Positions 55,465-64,000 of a DNA stretch of 64,000 nucleotides are shown here, one piece after another; position 1 is the first letter of the stretch; every line of letters begins with the position of its first letter. Below the pieces are notes generated by a model. It was not told the DNA's origin. It saw only the letters and a list, made by a program, of their open reading frames with translations, and made no database searches. Position numbers and translations under genes: made by a program. The stretch comes from Corbicula japonica. Its lineage: Eukaryota; Mollusca; Bivalvia; Venerida; Cyrenidae. Location of the stretch: positions 434,001 to 498,000 of the forward strand of contig JAZAYU010000220.1 of NCBI GenBank assembly GCA_038501625.1. Reading direction: 5' to 3'.

Positions 55465-55816
55465 TAGGGTTAAGGTTAATATCAATAATATACAGTCTAC
55501 ATCAGCCAGAGTTCAGATTTTTTCTTAACCCTTTCCTCCTTAAATACACATTTTTACTCATGTGCAACCAGTGTAGATCCAGATCAGCCGGCACTTCCGT
55601 GCCGTCTGATCAGGATCTGCACTGGTCGCATTTTGGTAAGAAATAACTTAAGAAATCAAAAACCAAACACTTTAGATCCTGATCAGATGGCAGGGATGTG
55701 CCGGCCGATCTGGATCTAAACTGTTTGCCCATGCGATAAAGGTGTATCTATGGAGGAAAGGGTTAATATCAATAATGTAAGAAGTCTACATCAGTCAGAG
55801 CTCAGATTTTTTCTTA
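55465..55816. repeat. ~55-bp direct repeats flanking a TTAA-MITE
   Basis: TTAATATCAATAATATACAG...TCAGATTTTTTCTTAA left of the MITE recurs as TTAATATCAATAATGTAAGA...TCAGATTTTTTCTTAA right of it. Confidence 0.92.
55525..55766. mobile_element. TTAA-MITE, full-length 242 bp, between direct repeats
   Basis: TTAACCCTTTCCTCCTTAAA to CTATGGAGGAAAGGGTTAA. Confidence 0.94.
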
Positions 55817-56270
55817 AGTGCCAATGTCACTTTAGGTGGCTATATGTTTACATTTCTCAAAGAAAATACAAAAGTATATAAAGTCAGTTGAATAAAAGAA
55901 TGACAAGTCTTACAAGATCGTTAACTATAAAAGATACCGTCTTCGACAAAAGACTCTAGATATTCGATACAAATCTAGCACAATTCGGGGCGTAATTTTC
56001 ACACGTCTATGAACAGCAAATACATTCATGTTCAACGGTGAATCGTGAAACATTGAAATTGTACCTCTATACTGTAACAGGTGACAAATGACTTTTTTTG
56101 CTATAACCTTCTCTTCTATTCTTCCTGTTTTGTTCTCTGTTTAAGTCAGTTTTTTGTGGTTTTTACATTCAATATAAAGTACATCCTTTACTTCTGAATC
56201 AATATCATCTACATTATTACAGAGTAAATTAAGCAGATGCACAAAATATTTCTGCTATAATCTTTGATAT

Positions 56271-56603
56271 TTAACCCTTTCCTCCATATAAACATCTTCA
56301 TGGCGTGAGTGAACAGTATAGATCCAGATCAACTGGCACATCAAAGCAGATCAGGATCTGCACTGTTCCCTTTTTGGTAAGAGATAATCTAATAAATACA
56401 AAAGCAAATGGTGTAGATCCAGATCAGCCTTGCACATCCATGCAGTCTGATCTGGATCTACACTGTCCACTTTCAGATTCATTAGGTTATAATATCTGAC
56501 CATGAAGCAAACAGTGTAGACCAGAACAAGACTGTACCAAAGTGCAGGCTCATATACACTAGTACCCATGGGATAAAAGCCATATCCCATGGAGCAAAGG
56601 GTG
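56271..56603. mobile_element. TTAA-MITE with three hairpin modules (~333 bp)
   Basis: TTTAACCCTTTCCTCCATAT start; modules near 56310, 56410 and 56510; CCCATGGAGCAAAGGGTG end. Confidence 0.85.
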
Positions 56604-56674
56604 AAAGTGATAAATGTTGCTCAAAATCGTTCACTAGTTACAAAATAATATAGGATCAATCTATCAAACTCTGT

Positions 56675-56920
56675 TAAACCCTTTACTCTATATACACATT
56701 TTAATGTGTGTGACCAGTGTAGATCCAGATCAGCTAGCAAATATGTTCCATCTGATCTGGATCTACAATGTTCAGTACTTGGCCTGAAATAACCTAATGA
56801 ATCTAAAAGAAAACAGTGTAGATCCTAATCAGACAGCATTAGCAAGGATGTGCCAGCTAATCTGGATCTACACTGTTTGCCCTGGCAAATAAGGTGTATC
56901 TTGTGAAGTAAAAGGACTAA
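56675..56920. mobile_element. TTAA-MITE, diverged full-length
   Basis: TTAAACCCTTTACTCTATAT to GTGAAGTAAAAGGACTAA. Confidence 0.85.
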
Positions 56921-56956
56921 TTCTAAAGTACTTGAATCTCATGTCTTTTTCAAGAC

Positions 56957-57109
56957 CTGGTCCCAAGGTTATAAAACTGAGATTGGAAACCAGTCTCAAA
57001 TCTCAAGCATCTGATTGGCTGAAATGGCGACTGGTCGCCATTTCAGCCAATCAGATGCTTGAGATTTGAGACTGATCTCCAGATTTAGTTTTATGATCTT
57101 GGGCACTGG
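56957..57109. mobile_element. Foldback MITE, first of a tandem pair
   Basis: CTGGTCCCAAGGTTATAAAA to TTTTATGATCTTGGGCACTG; arms near perfect. Confidence 0.94.
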
Positions 57110-57260
57110 TCCCAAGGTTATAAAACTGAGATTGGAAACCAGTCTCAAATCTCAAGCATCTGATTGGCTGAAATGGCGACTGGTCGCCATTTCAGCCAAT
57201 CAGATGCTTGAGATTTGAGACTGGTTTCCATGCTCAAATTTATAACCTTCAGCCCTGATA
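57106..57260. mobile_element. Foldback MITE, second of a tandem pair
   Basis: Begins CTGGTCCCAAGGTTATAAAA like its neighbour and ends TTATAACCTTCAGCCCTG. The inner ~65-bp arms are essentially perfect complements. Confidence 0.94.
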
Positions 57261-57918
57261 ACACACTTGAACACAGTAACCATGATTAATGAAACATCAA
57301 GAACACACAAACGTTGAATAAAGCTAATTTCAAATTGAAGAATATAAATGTGTTTACCTAAGTGCATAACCAAATTAGATCAATTTCCCGCTGTTTGTCT
57401 TTTCACTGCACAGGTAAATTTTAGTTTGTCAAGCGATATCCATAGCCACAAGCAATATATCCATCTAGAGTTAATTCAGTTTGTTGGTGAACACAAATCA
57501 AATACCTAACAGACTACAAAATGTTAAGTCCACTCCAGGCGTAGACAAAAGTCCTTGTAACGAACACACTCTTAAATCAATTTCAAAAGTAATAAAAATT
57601 ACTATATCCGTGCAACAGATAAATCACCAGTTTTTTTACATTTTCAACAATTTCACATTGTATATATGACACATAATTAATACATCAGTTTGATCAATCC
57701 ATCATGCGACATTCATTTGGATCACATACCGGGCAAAGAGGTAATTTAAACGACTCATTCAATTAATACATCCAAAAATAACACCACTTATTTAGATATA
57801 CAAAAGGTAGAGTTAAAATCAAAGCGGAACAAATCAATATAACGTCCGATAGTTAAAACTATCTTTTAGAAAACTATCCAAATAAAACCTCATCAGCATT
57901 TCCTGTTATGAATAGATA

Positions 57919-58112
57919 ATGGTTCCTAAAATATTTTCGAATCGTTAAATTCCATTTAAGTTTAAACTAAACGATTCCTGTATCTGCCAATTTATGGCGA
58001 CTTAGTAAATGGTTTTTAAAATATTTTCAATCGTTAAATTCCAATTAAGTTTAAACTAAACATTTCCCGTGGTCAACAATCAATAGCCGCCAATTTATGG
58101 TGACTTAGAGAC
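57919..58112. repeat. ~100-bp direct duplication
   Basis: AAATATTTTCGAATCGTTAA...GTTTAAACTAAACGATTCC...GCCAATTTATGGCGACTTAG recurs about 90-100 bp on with small changes. Confidence 0.85.
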
Positions 58113-58610
58113 CCACTGGTTACGATAAACTGTATCGACAGTCTGCAAATATCTTGTAGATAGTAGTTTTGTGTATACTATACATACCAAATATTTAAAC
58201 AAATAAAGGGGGATTACTCAAGATTCAATCCAAATAAATTCCTGCATTACAGTAAATATACAAACATTTGTTCAAAACAAGGCATTCATTGTAAGTGTAC
58301 GCATTATCTCTGCTAACGCTTTAAGCAAACAAAATTCCTGTCAAAGGAAACCGCTACATGCTTTTGTTTACAAATATTGAATAATGTTAACAAAAAAGCT
58401 TCTTTTGTAACCTATTTTGAAATATGTGCCTACATTACAGCATTAATTTTACCTATAGACAGAATTCTAAGTGAAAAAGTTAAAAAAAAGTAATGCACAG
58501 AAAAATGCAGCACAATACAATAGGACATTCTAGTTACAAGAGTGTTAAAATTTCAAGATATACTGACCAAGCCAGGTCAGTCAAATGAAAATAAAATTGA
58601 CCAGATGACC
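58113..58610. other. Intron sequence, no gene seen
   Basis: AT-rich; nothing recognised. Confidence 0.5.
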
Positions 58611-58760
58611 AGGGCTGAAGATTATTAAACTAAGATTAGAGACCAATTTCAATCTCAAGCATCTGATTGGTTAAATGCAGACCAGTTTTCAATTCAGCCA
58701 ATGAGATGCTTGAGATTAGAGACTGGTCTCCAGAGTTAAAATTATAAGCTTGGGCACTGG
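58611..58760. mobile_element. Foldback MITE, diverged
   Basis: GAGACCAATTTCAATCTCAA / TTGAGATTAGAGACTGGTCT; CAGCCAATGAGATGCTT present on one arm. Confidence 0.83.
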
Positions 58761-59359
58761 CTACTTTTAAGAAATAGTTGCCATTTTGTTTATTTTGAGC
58801 CCAGAACCTCCCTTTTCATTAAAACCTCTTCATCTTTGAAAGATAATGGGACCACTGCCGAAGCACATTAATGCTTATCCTCTTTTGGTCACTCCTACAT
58901 GACCTCTGTTAAGGTTTAGTCAGATCAATGTTTTGTACAGTAGCAGAAAAGGACTGAAGATCGGATTCAAATGAGATTGGAACTTCAAAGTTAAACTAAG
59001 TTTTAACCTGCTCCGAGGTTAAGCTGGTTTACATTTAAAAGGTGTTACCACATAAATCATTTAAATTCCTTTAAATGTTTAAGATAAGAATAAGTACGAG
59101 TGAAAAAACAGAATTAAATACTGTTAATATTAATTATCAACATTCATGCCTATTTGGGCAATATTTTAGTTATGTAGTTGACATGTTTGTTTTCAAGCCT
59201 CTAATCAGTTCAAGTTGCAATAAATGCACAACAAATCTAAAATTAGTGTTCTAAAAGGCACACACATAAATCTAAATTCTAAAATTGCTTAAACAGACAA
59301 ATAAAATGTTCTAACAATATGCAGTGCTTCTAATGGTTATGTAACCTAAGTGGACTTGA

Positions 59360-59595
59360 TGACCTTCTTACCTTGACCTTGAGATTTAGAGTGACCTTGA
59401 CCTTTATTGCTATCACCCATAAAATACACCACTTCTTCATCATCTAAAATTGATTCTTGTTTGTTTAATGTTCATATACTTTTTATATTTCAATATTTTC
59501 CATTAATAACAAATAGCAGAAATCATTTTTGTTACAGGCAGGGTATTGCAAGAAATATGACCTTGACCTTTCATTAAAGAATAATGACCTTGACA
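59360..59595. repeat. Cluster of TGACCTTGACCTT motifs
   Basis: TGACC(T)TTGACCTT-type motifs near 59369, 59391, 59558 and 59585. On the other strand these read TCAAGGTCA, the monomer site of ERR/NR5A-type nuclear receptors. They may equally be a simple dispersed repeat (also at 9834 and 37733). Confidence 0.5.
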
Positions 59596-59937
59596 TTCCA
59601 GTTCGTTAGAAGAGGTTGCAGCACACCAACTATTATTATTTTCAGTAAAAAATGAGTAAAAAGTGGACATATATTACAGAAAACTTTTGTGGACATGTAA
59701 TGAACTGGCCAAAATATATCTGAGTGTAATTTACCATTCTGGTCCATACATTTTTTAAGAAGTTCATAATGCTCAACTGCATTACATGTGTATAACATGT
59801 TAAAAATATCCTTGCATAACACTGAGTCACTTCAAGTGCCAGTCACTGCCAATCATATGGGCCAGTCTCTGATCACATTCAAATACTGAACTAGAACTAT
59901 GATAACCTGTGTCAGAAGACTGAAGGGGAAGGGAAGG

Positions 59938-60038
59938 TAATGAATCTAAAAACCACTAGCATAGATCCTGATCAGATTCCACAAAAGTGCAGACTGATCT
60001 GGATCCATGCTGGTCATAATCTATGCAGCATAGGGTTA
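59938..60038. mobile_element. TTAA-MITE, right half only
   Basis: GTAATGAATCTAAAAACCAC spacer, hairpin 2, and the shortened end CATAGGGTTAA. Confidence 0.8.
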
Positions 60039-60556
60039 AGATGGAACAATAGGTGCAGACACAAAATGCTGGACAGATAAACCAAATGGCTATGTTTTTA
60101 AATCCTTCAAGATCAAGGACATGAACAGAAGTTAAAAATCAGTATACACAACTTCAAATTCACTTCACACCATGCTTTTGAAACTGTTGAAAACACATTC
60201 TGCAATTATCATATATAGATGAAATTTTGTGAGAACATTAATAACGAAATCTGAACAAACTTAACAAAATCACAGGTATATTTCTTTGACATCCCCCAAA
60301 AAAATCAACAATAAAAATATTTTTTTTGTAAACACAATTTTCCATCCATAAAAAATTCTAAATTTTTATCTTCAATTTTACATTATGCATTACAAAATTA
60401 TAGAAAGTATAATATCTGCGAGTACATGCTACGAATTTTCCTAAAATTAGGTTTAAATGAACATACCCCTACTTTTCTGTAGCCAATATCGCAGCAAATA
60501 TACCTGTGAGTACATGCCACGAATTTCCCTTAAATTATGTTAAACTGAACACATAC

Positions 60557-60971
60557 CCCTATTTTTCTGCAGCAGTGTCATGTAGGGACTCTGGGACGTA
60601 GGTAGTTGACTAGGCTCATCTTTGAGATGTAGCATACGCGTTGACACATGACTAACTCCGTTTTGAATGGGGGGCTGTGTTTCTGACGGTGCGGATGAAA
60701 CGTGTGAAGGAGAACTATGTTGTATATGAAGCTCGTGTTTATCTCGTGGTGGCTGAACTGCCGTGTGACTATCTATATGATGGGAGGGAGTGTGGTGATG
60801 TTGAACAGGGGCGTGGCTGTCTGTGTGATGTGATGGCGAAAGAGGTTTATAGGAGAAAGCACTGGTAGGGAGAGATTCGCTGGTGGTAGGCCGGTTGTCA
60901 TGTGACTGCTTCCAGGCAGGGATGTCATCAGCCCGTGAGGACACTTTGCTGGTGGGCTCTGGCGATGTTAC
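60557..60971 (-). CDS. SORBS: SORBS exon E2: serine/histidine-rich disordered segment
   Basis: 415 nt, phase 0 in and phase 1 out. Acceptor TTGATTAG at 60972-60979, donor GTATGT at 60551-60556. The translation opens VTSPEPTSKVSSRADDIP and is rich in Ser, His, Pro and Thr, with a degenerate repeat of the form SHHTDSH...SHHIDSH. No domain is recognised. The exon is open throughout and fits E1 and E3 by phase, so I take it as a disordered linker N-terminal to the SoHo domain. If the donor is ignored, the frame runs only a few codons before a stop at about 60540. Confidence 0.85.
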
Positions 60972-61231
60972 CTAATCAAGTACAAAACTACAGTTAAACA
61001 TTAACAGAATACTGATTAATTTCCCCCAGTGTTACATAACTTGGGTAACAACCCAATATTTCTTCTTAATATTAATAAACATTAATGCCCACTACCCATC
61101 CTTTTTTACTGCAGTTTTAGCCCCCATTTTTTAAAATTCTGATTAATGATAAATGAATTCCATGCAACGGCGTATTGTACATAACGGCAGCTATGCTGTA
61201 TATCCTCATATAATTAGTTCCCAACAGCTTA

Positions 61232-61467
61232 TCTTAATCCTTTACTCCACGGATACACCCTTGTTGACTGGGCAAACAGTGTAGATCCAGATCAGGCATC
61301 ACATCTGCACCTTTAATCAGGATCTACACTGTTTGCTTTTATATTCATTAGATTATTTCTGACAATGGTACAACCAGTAAAGATCCAGATCAGTTGTACA
61401 GATATGAATCTACATTGGTTACACGCAGTATTACATGATATAAAACACATATATAGTGTAAAGGGTA
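61232..61467. mobile_element. TTAA-MITE, diverged full-length
   Basis: TTAATCCTTTACTCCACGG to TAGTGTAAAGGGTAAA; 80 nt from the E1 donor. Confidence 0.85.
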
Positions 61468-61548
61468 AAAAAAAATACACTCACTGAATTTCATTTGCTC
61501 AGTCCCAAAGAATACATTGTACATAACACATATTGTTAAAAAACTTAC

Positions 61549-61742
61549 GCCTGACTGACTGGGTTGTTTGGAGAAGTCTGGCTTGATAGGCCTGTAGCCC
61601 CTAGGGGCAGCAGCTAGAGGTCCTCCTGGGGTCCATTTCTGAGGTATGTCCTTGAGGGAGGGGCTGTCCTGACCCTCCCTGCTGGGTTTCTCCCGCGGTA
61701 CAGGAGCTGGTGGTGAGTGCTGCATACCAGGCTTCCACACAC
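61549..61742 (-). CDS. SORBS: SORBS exon E1 (first exon seen): proline-rich linker
   Basis: 194 nt. The acceptor is TGTTTTCAG at 61743-61751 and the donor is GTAAGT at 61543-61548. It needs one base from an upstream exon to make GVWKPGMQH and ends in phase 0. The protein is proline-rich and disordered-looking, with WKPG and WTPGG repeats followed by GYRPIKPDFSK. Such W-x-P-G and Y-R-P-like motifs are common in the N-terminal part of invertebrate SORBS proteins, as I recall them. The next exon joins in frame. A TTAA-MITE starts about 80 nt downstream of the donor and another MITE fragment about 23 nt upstream of the acceptor. The upstream partner exon was not found and is probably off the right edge. 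Confidence 0.8.
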
Positions 61743-61764
61743 CTGAAAACAACAAACAAAATAT

Positions 61765-62072
61765 TAGTGCGAACACCTGACCAGGATCTACACTGTTCAC
61801 TTTTCATTCCAAAATGTCAGTGTAACTTACCCTTTACCCCATGGGATATGGCAGTGATCCATGGATGAATTTTGCAGATCCAGATCAGCCAGCACATCTG
61901 TGCCATCTGATCAAGATCTACATGGCTGACTTTAAGATTCATTGGTTTATTTCTAACCACAAGTCAAAACAGTTTAGATCAAGATCATAAAGCATGAACA
62001 TGCAGGCAGATCTGGATCTACCCTTATCCCATATGGGATAAAATGCATATTCCATGGAGAAAAAGCATTAAA
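61765..62072. mobile_element. TTAA-MITE copy plus an adjacent arm fragment
   Basis: Fragment 61765-61826 (ACCAGGATCTACACTGTTCA) then a diverged full copy from CTTACCCTTTACCCCATGGG to CCATGGAGAAAAAGCATTAA. Confidence 0.83.
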
Positions 62073-62527
62073 CTTAACCCACACCAACATGCCTCCTCCC
62101 TCTATGCACCTTCTTCAAACAACAACAAAAATCTCTTAACTTAATCACCAATCAAACAGCAATAAAGCACTGCAAAAATCATAAATCGCTGAATCAATAT
62201 AGATCTCCCAGGTCAAATATCACAAATCATTTGCCGATCTTGTATTTTCCAGTCTGAAGTTCTAAGACATGAAGGATGAGAGGGAGGCAATGAACAGATT
62301 CCTCTGGTATTCATTTAGAGACGGCTAATTAGATTTCACATTATTCCTGAAAGTCTTCCAGAAATGTCTCTTAAACAACAAACAAATGAGATTTATATTT
62401 AGAGATCTGGCTGCGATCAGTATTAAATGATGGGATATATCGAGACAGGCAGAAATCTGTGTAATCACCACATTTCCTTGTTTGGTAACGATGGAGTGTG
62501 GTGACTTGTCGATGTTGAAGATAATGA
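62073..62527. other. Unique-looking intron sequence with balanced composition
   Basis: No repeat recognised. Contains CTAATTAG near 62326 (homeodomain-type core) in a less AT-biased stretch 62260-62520; possible regulatory element but no direct support. Confidence 0.3.
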
Positions 62528-62710
62528 TTATCCCTTTACTCCAGTGGGACACAGATGTAAGTTTCCCATGGGCAAACAGTGTAGATCCAAATCAGCAGGC
62601 ACATCCATGCCATCTGATCAGGATCTACACTCTTCATTTTAGTTTCAATAGGTTATTTTGATCAAAAACCGACCAGTTTAGATCCAGGTCTGATCGCACA
62701 CACTTAACCT
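62528..62710. mobile_element. TTAA-MITE, right part truncated
   Basis: TTATCCCTTTACTCCAGTGG start, hairpin 1, spacer, then a short start of hairpin 2 ending at CACACACTTAA. Confidence 0.8.
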
Positions 62711-63003
62711 TGTTCAGAATATAATCTCCAACAATTTTAAGCCAACTCGAGAATGATAAAACACTAAAACCTAGCAATTTTGTCATTTTCCTGGGCTCAT
62801 GTATTTATCATCACATACAGAACTTTTAATACTTTTAATGCATTTTATGTCTCCTGTGTAAAATTAACTGAACCATCCATCTGTCTTTTTACTTTTAATA
62901 TTGACAGTTTTGACAATATGCTAATTATTTCTGTCATCGCCACATAAATATCAAGTGCTAGAATACAGCTGTAGCATATAAGTATCATTCACGTGTATTG
63001 AGT

Positions 63004-63117
63004 AAAGATGGTGTGATCCAGCCCGAGTGAAGTATGCACAAGTTCGGTAACAAGGCTCTGCTGAGTTACCGCCTAAGTGCATATTTCACGAGGGCCGGAT
63101 CACGCAATCTTTACCAA
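63004..63117. repeat. Imperfect ~50-bp-arm palindrome
   Basis: GTAAAGATGGTGTGATCCAG...GTGAAGTATGCAC mirrors GTGCATATTTCACGAGGGCC...GCAATCTTTAC with few mismatches. Different from both MITE families; probably another foldback element. Confidence 0.8.
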
Positions 63118-63373
63118 ACAAAAATGAATGATACTTTTTCTTGCATACAGTATTTATTTTGCGCATTTTGGGTTTTTTGTCCTGTAAATTTTTCTTTGCA
63201 CTACTTTTTTATAGTAGCGGAGTGATATACAAGACATCAATTGTTCAACTGCGCAAGACGTCGTGACATCATATAAGGCGCGTGACTCATCTACATGGGG
63301 GTGTAGGATCAAAATTTCCTACATGAGTGAAAACACCGGATGACCTGATCTGGTATGCAAGAATCACATATCT

Positions 63374-63465
63374 ATCCCTTTACTCTAAGAACAGTACAGA
63401 ACCTGATCAGCAGACAGAGGTGTGCCGAGTGATCTGGATCTACACGTTTTGACTGCGATGAAAGT
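63374..63465. mobile_element. TTAA-MITE fragment
   Basis: TATCCCTTTACTCTAAG joined to hairpin-2 sequence (GAACCTGATCAGCAGACAG...GATCTGGATCTACACG). Confidence 0.7.
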
Positions 63466-63651
63466 AATTATCAATGAATCAAGTAACTTTGTCCCAGAAA
63501 ATTTTTTTCGAAATTTTATGCAAACGGGGAACAGGAAATGATTATGTTTGCTGATGTCCCCTATAAAATCACTGGCAGCCCAAGTAGCAGAATCGGGAAT
63601 AATTACAGTCGAAAAAAGACCCTGACCAACAACTAAACATTTAATGATGAC

Positions 63652-63880
63652 TTAAACCCTTTCCTGCATACATATGCCTTGGTGGCATGGGCAAATTCCG
63701 GTGATTGAGATCAGCCAGCAAATCCGTGCCAAACGATCAGGATCTACACTGTTTGATTTTAGATTCATTAGGTTATTTCTGAACAAAAATCTATCAATGC
63801 AGATCCTTAACAGATGAAATGAATCTTCACTGATCACAAACATAAAAAAATGGAGTATATATGCAGTAAAGGGTAAAGTC
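63652..63880. mobile_element. TTAA-MITE, diverged
   Basis: TTAAACCCTTTCCTGCATAC start, GCAGTAAAGGGTAAAG end; hairpins strongly mutated. Confidence 0.78.
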
Positions 63881-64000
63881 TGAAGCAAACTGTAATAAAA
63901 AGTGCAAAAAAGCGCCTCTGCTATAACATGGACTTACCTCAAACTGTACCCTATCTCATTTTCTATCTGATAAACATTTTTGCCAATTTTTAATAAATTT

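Larger units (their letters stand above)
302..61742 (-). other. SORBS: SORBS-family gene (sorbin and SH3 domain-containing adaptor), partial, at least 18 exons
   Basis: Gene-level entry. Eighteen exons on the minus strand join with matching intron phases at all 17 junctions and give 2310 in-frame codons. SORBS proteins (CAP/ponsin, vinexin, ArgBP2) are adaptors at focal adhesions, Z-discs and cell junctions: the SoHo domain binds flotillin-type membrane proteins and C-terminal SH3 domains bind vinculin, actin regulators and kinases. Seen here: the SoHo core over E4-E5, the PRSIVDYEPGFSS block in E11 and an arginine/glutamate-rich helix in E18. Not seen: SH3 domains or a stop codon (expected left of position 302) and the start codon (expected right of 61742). 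Intron phases from E1 on are 0,1,1,0,1,1,1,1,2,2,0,0,2,1,1,1,1. The run of phase-1 symmetric exons is typical of a heavily alternatively spliced adaptor. The family call rests on motif recognition, not a search. Confidence 0.9.

Noticed and set aside
60677..60868. Plus-strand 63-codon frame opposite E2
   Set aside because: Antisense to a well-supported exon, no independent support.
63938..63966. 29-nt segment with acceptor TTTATCAG and perfect donor GTAAGT upstream of E1
   Set aside because: In the phase needed to join E1 it contains TAG and TGA stops, so it cannot be the upstream coding exon.

Overview
The window is eukaryotic: AT-rich, intron-rich animal DNA packed with non-coding repeats, and it holds one identifiable gene. 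The repeat set (a tRNA-derived SINE with a CAAA-type tail, very abundant hairpin MITEs, many minisatellites) together with the protein suggests a mollusc, most likely a bivalve. That placement is an inference from general resemblance; no species can be named from the sequence alone.

The gene lies on the minus strand and runs from beyond the right edge to beyond the left edge. I assembled 18 exons (61742 down to 302) by reading splice sites and matching reading-frame phase at every junction. They give 6932 nt, an unbroken frame of 2310 codons after the two bases that finish the first split codon. The product is a sorbin/SH3 adaptor protein (SORBS family: CAP/ponsin, vinexin, ArgBP2). The diagnostic parts are the SoHo (sorbin homology) core across exons E4-E5 (YEDIGPIDEESGMPLSFRQ joined to NVEEEKQHDWYKQMYKSLHR), a PRSIVDYEPGFSS block in E11 matching vertebrate SORBS, and IQKGGEIPIQGLQKPAPEK in E14. 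The SH3 domains expected at the C terminus must lie off the left edge, and the true N terminus off the right edge. A single 4.4-kb exon (E15) supplies about two thirds of the coding sequence seen. It is bounded by phase-1 introns on both sides, so it can be skipped without a frameshift, and it looks like a giant cassette exon. Two further phase-compatible small exons (43556-43606 and 9488-9535) are plausible but less certain.

The remaining ~57 kb is intron, dominated by mobile elements. (1) A 242-bp TTAA-flanked MITE family with CCCTTTCC termini (piggyBac-like) has roughly 55-60 full or partial copies, about a fifth of the window. Each copy is built of two hairpins that are reverse complements of each other. 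(2) About 20 copies of a ~150-bp foldback palindrome carry two facing CCAAT (AGCCAATCAGA) motifs. (3) Single elements include a SINE with a perfect 13-bp target duplication, a hAT-like MITE with an 8-bp duplication inserted in a TTAA MITE, and a mariner-like MITE whose terminal repeat has been amplified into an array. (4) There are many minisatellites, the largest a ~1.5-kb 33-bp array at 52.7-54.25 kb that generates long but spurious open frames.

Layout: 1-405 exon E18 with a donor-containing minisatellite; 2.1-2.7 kb E17-E16; 4.4-8.85 kb giant E15; 8.9-11.7 kb intron with foldbacks and SINE; 11.7 kb E14; 11.8-24.4 kb repeat-rich intron; 24.4 kb E13; 28.5 kb E12; 31.1-36.7 kb E11-E8; 39.4-47.9 kb E7-E3 with the SoHo core; 47.9-60.6 kb long intron with minisatellites; 60.6-61.7 kb E2-E1; 61.7-64 kb upstream intron. 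No rRNA, functional tRNA, CRISPR or prokaryotic-type feature was seen.
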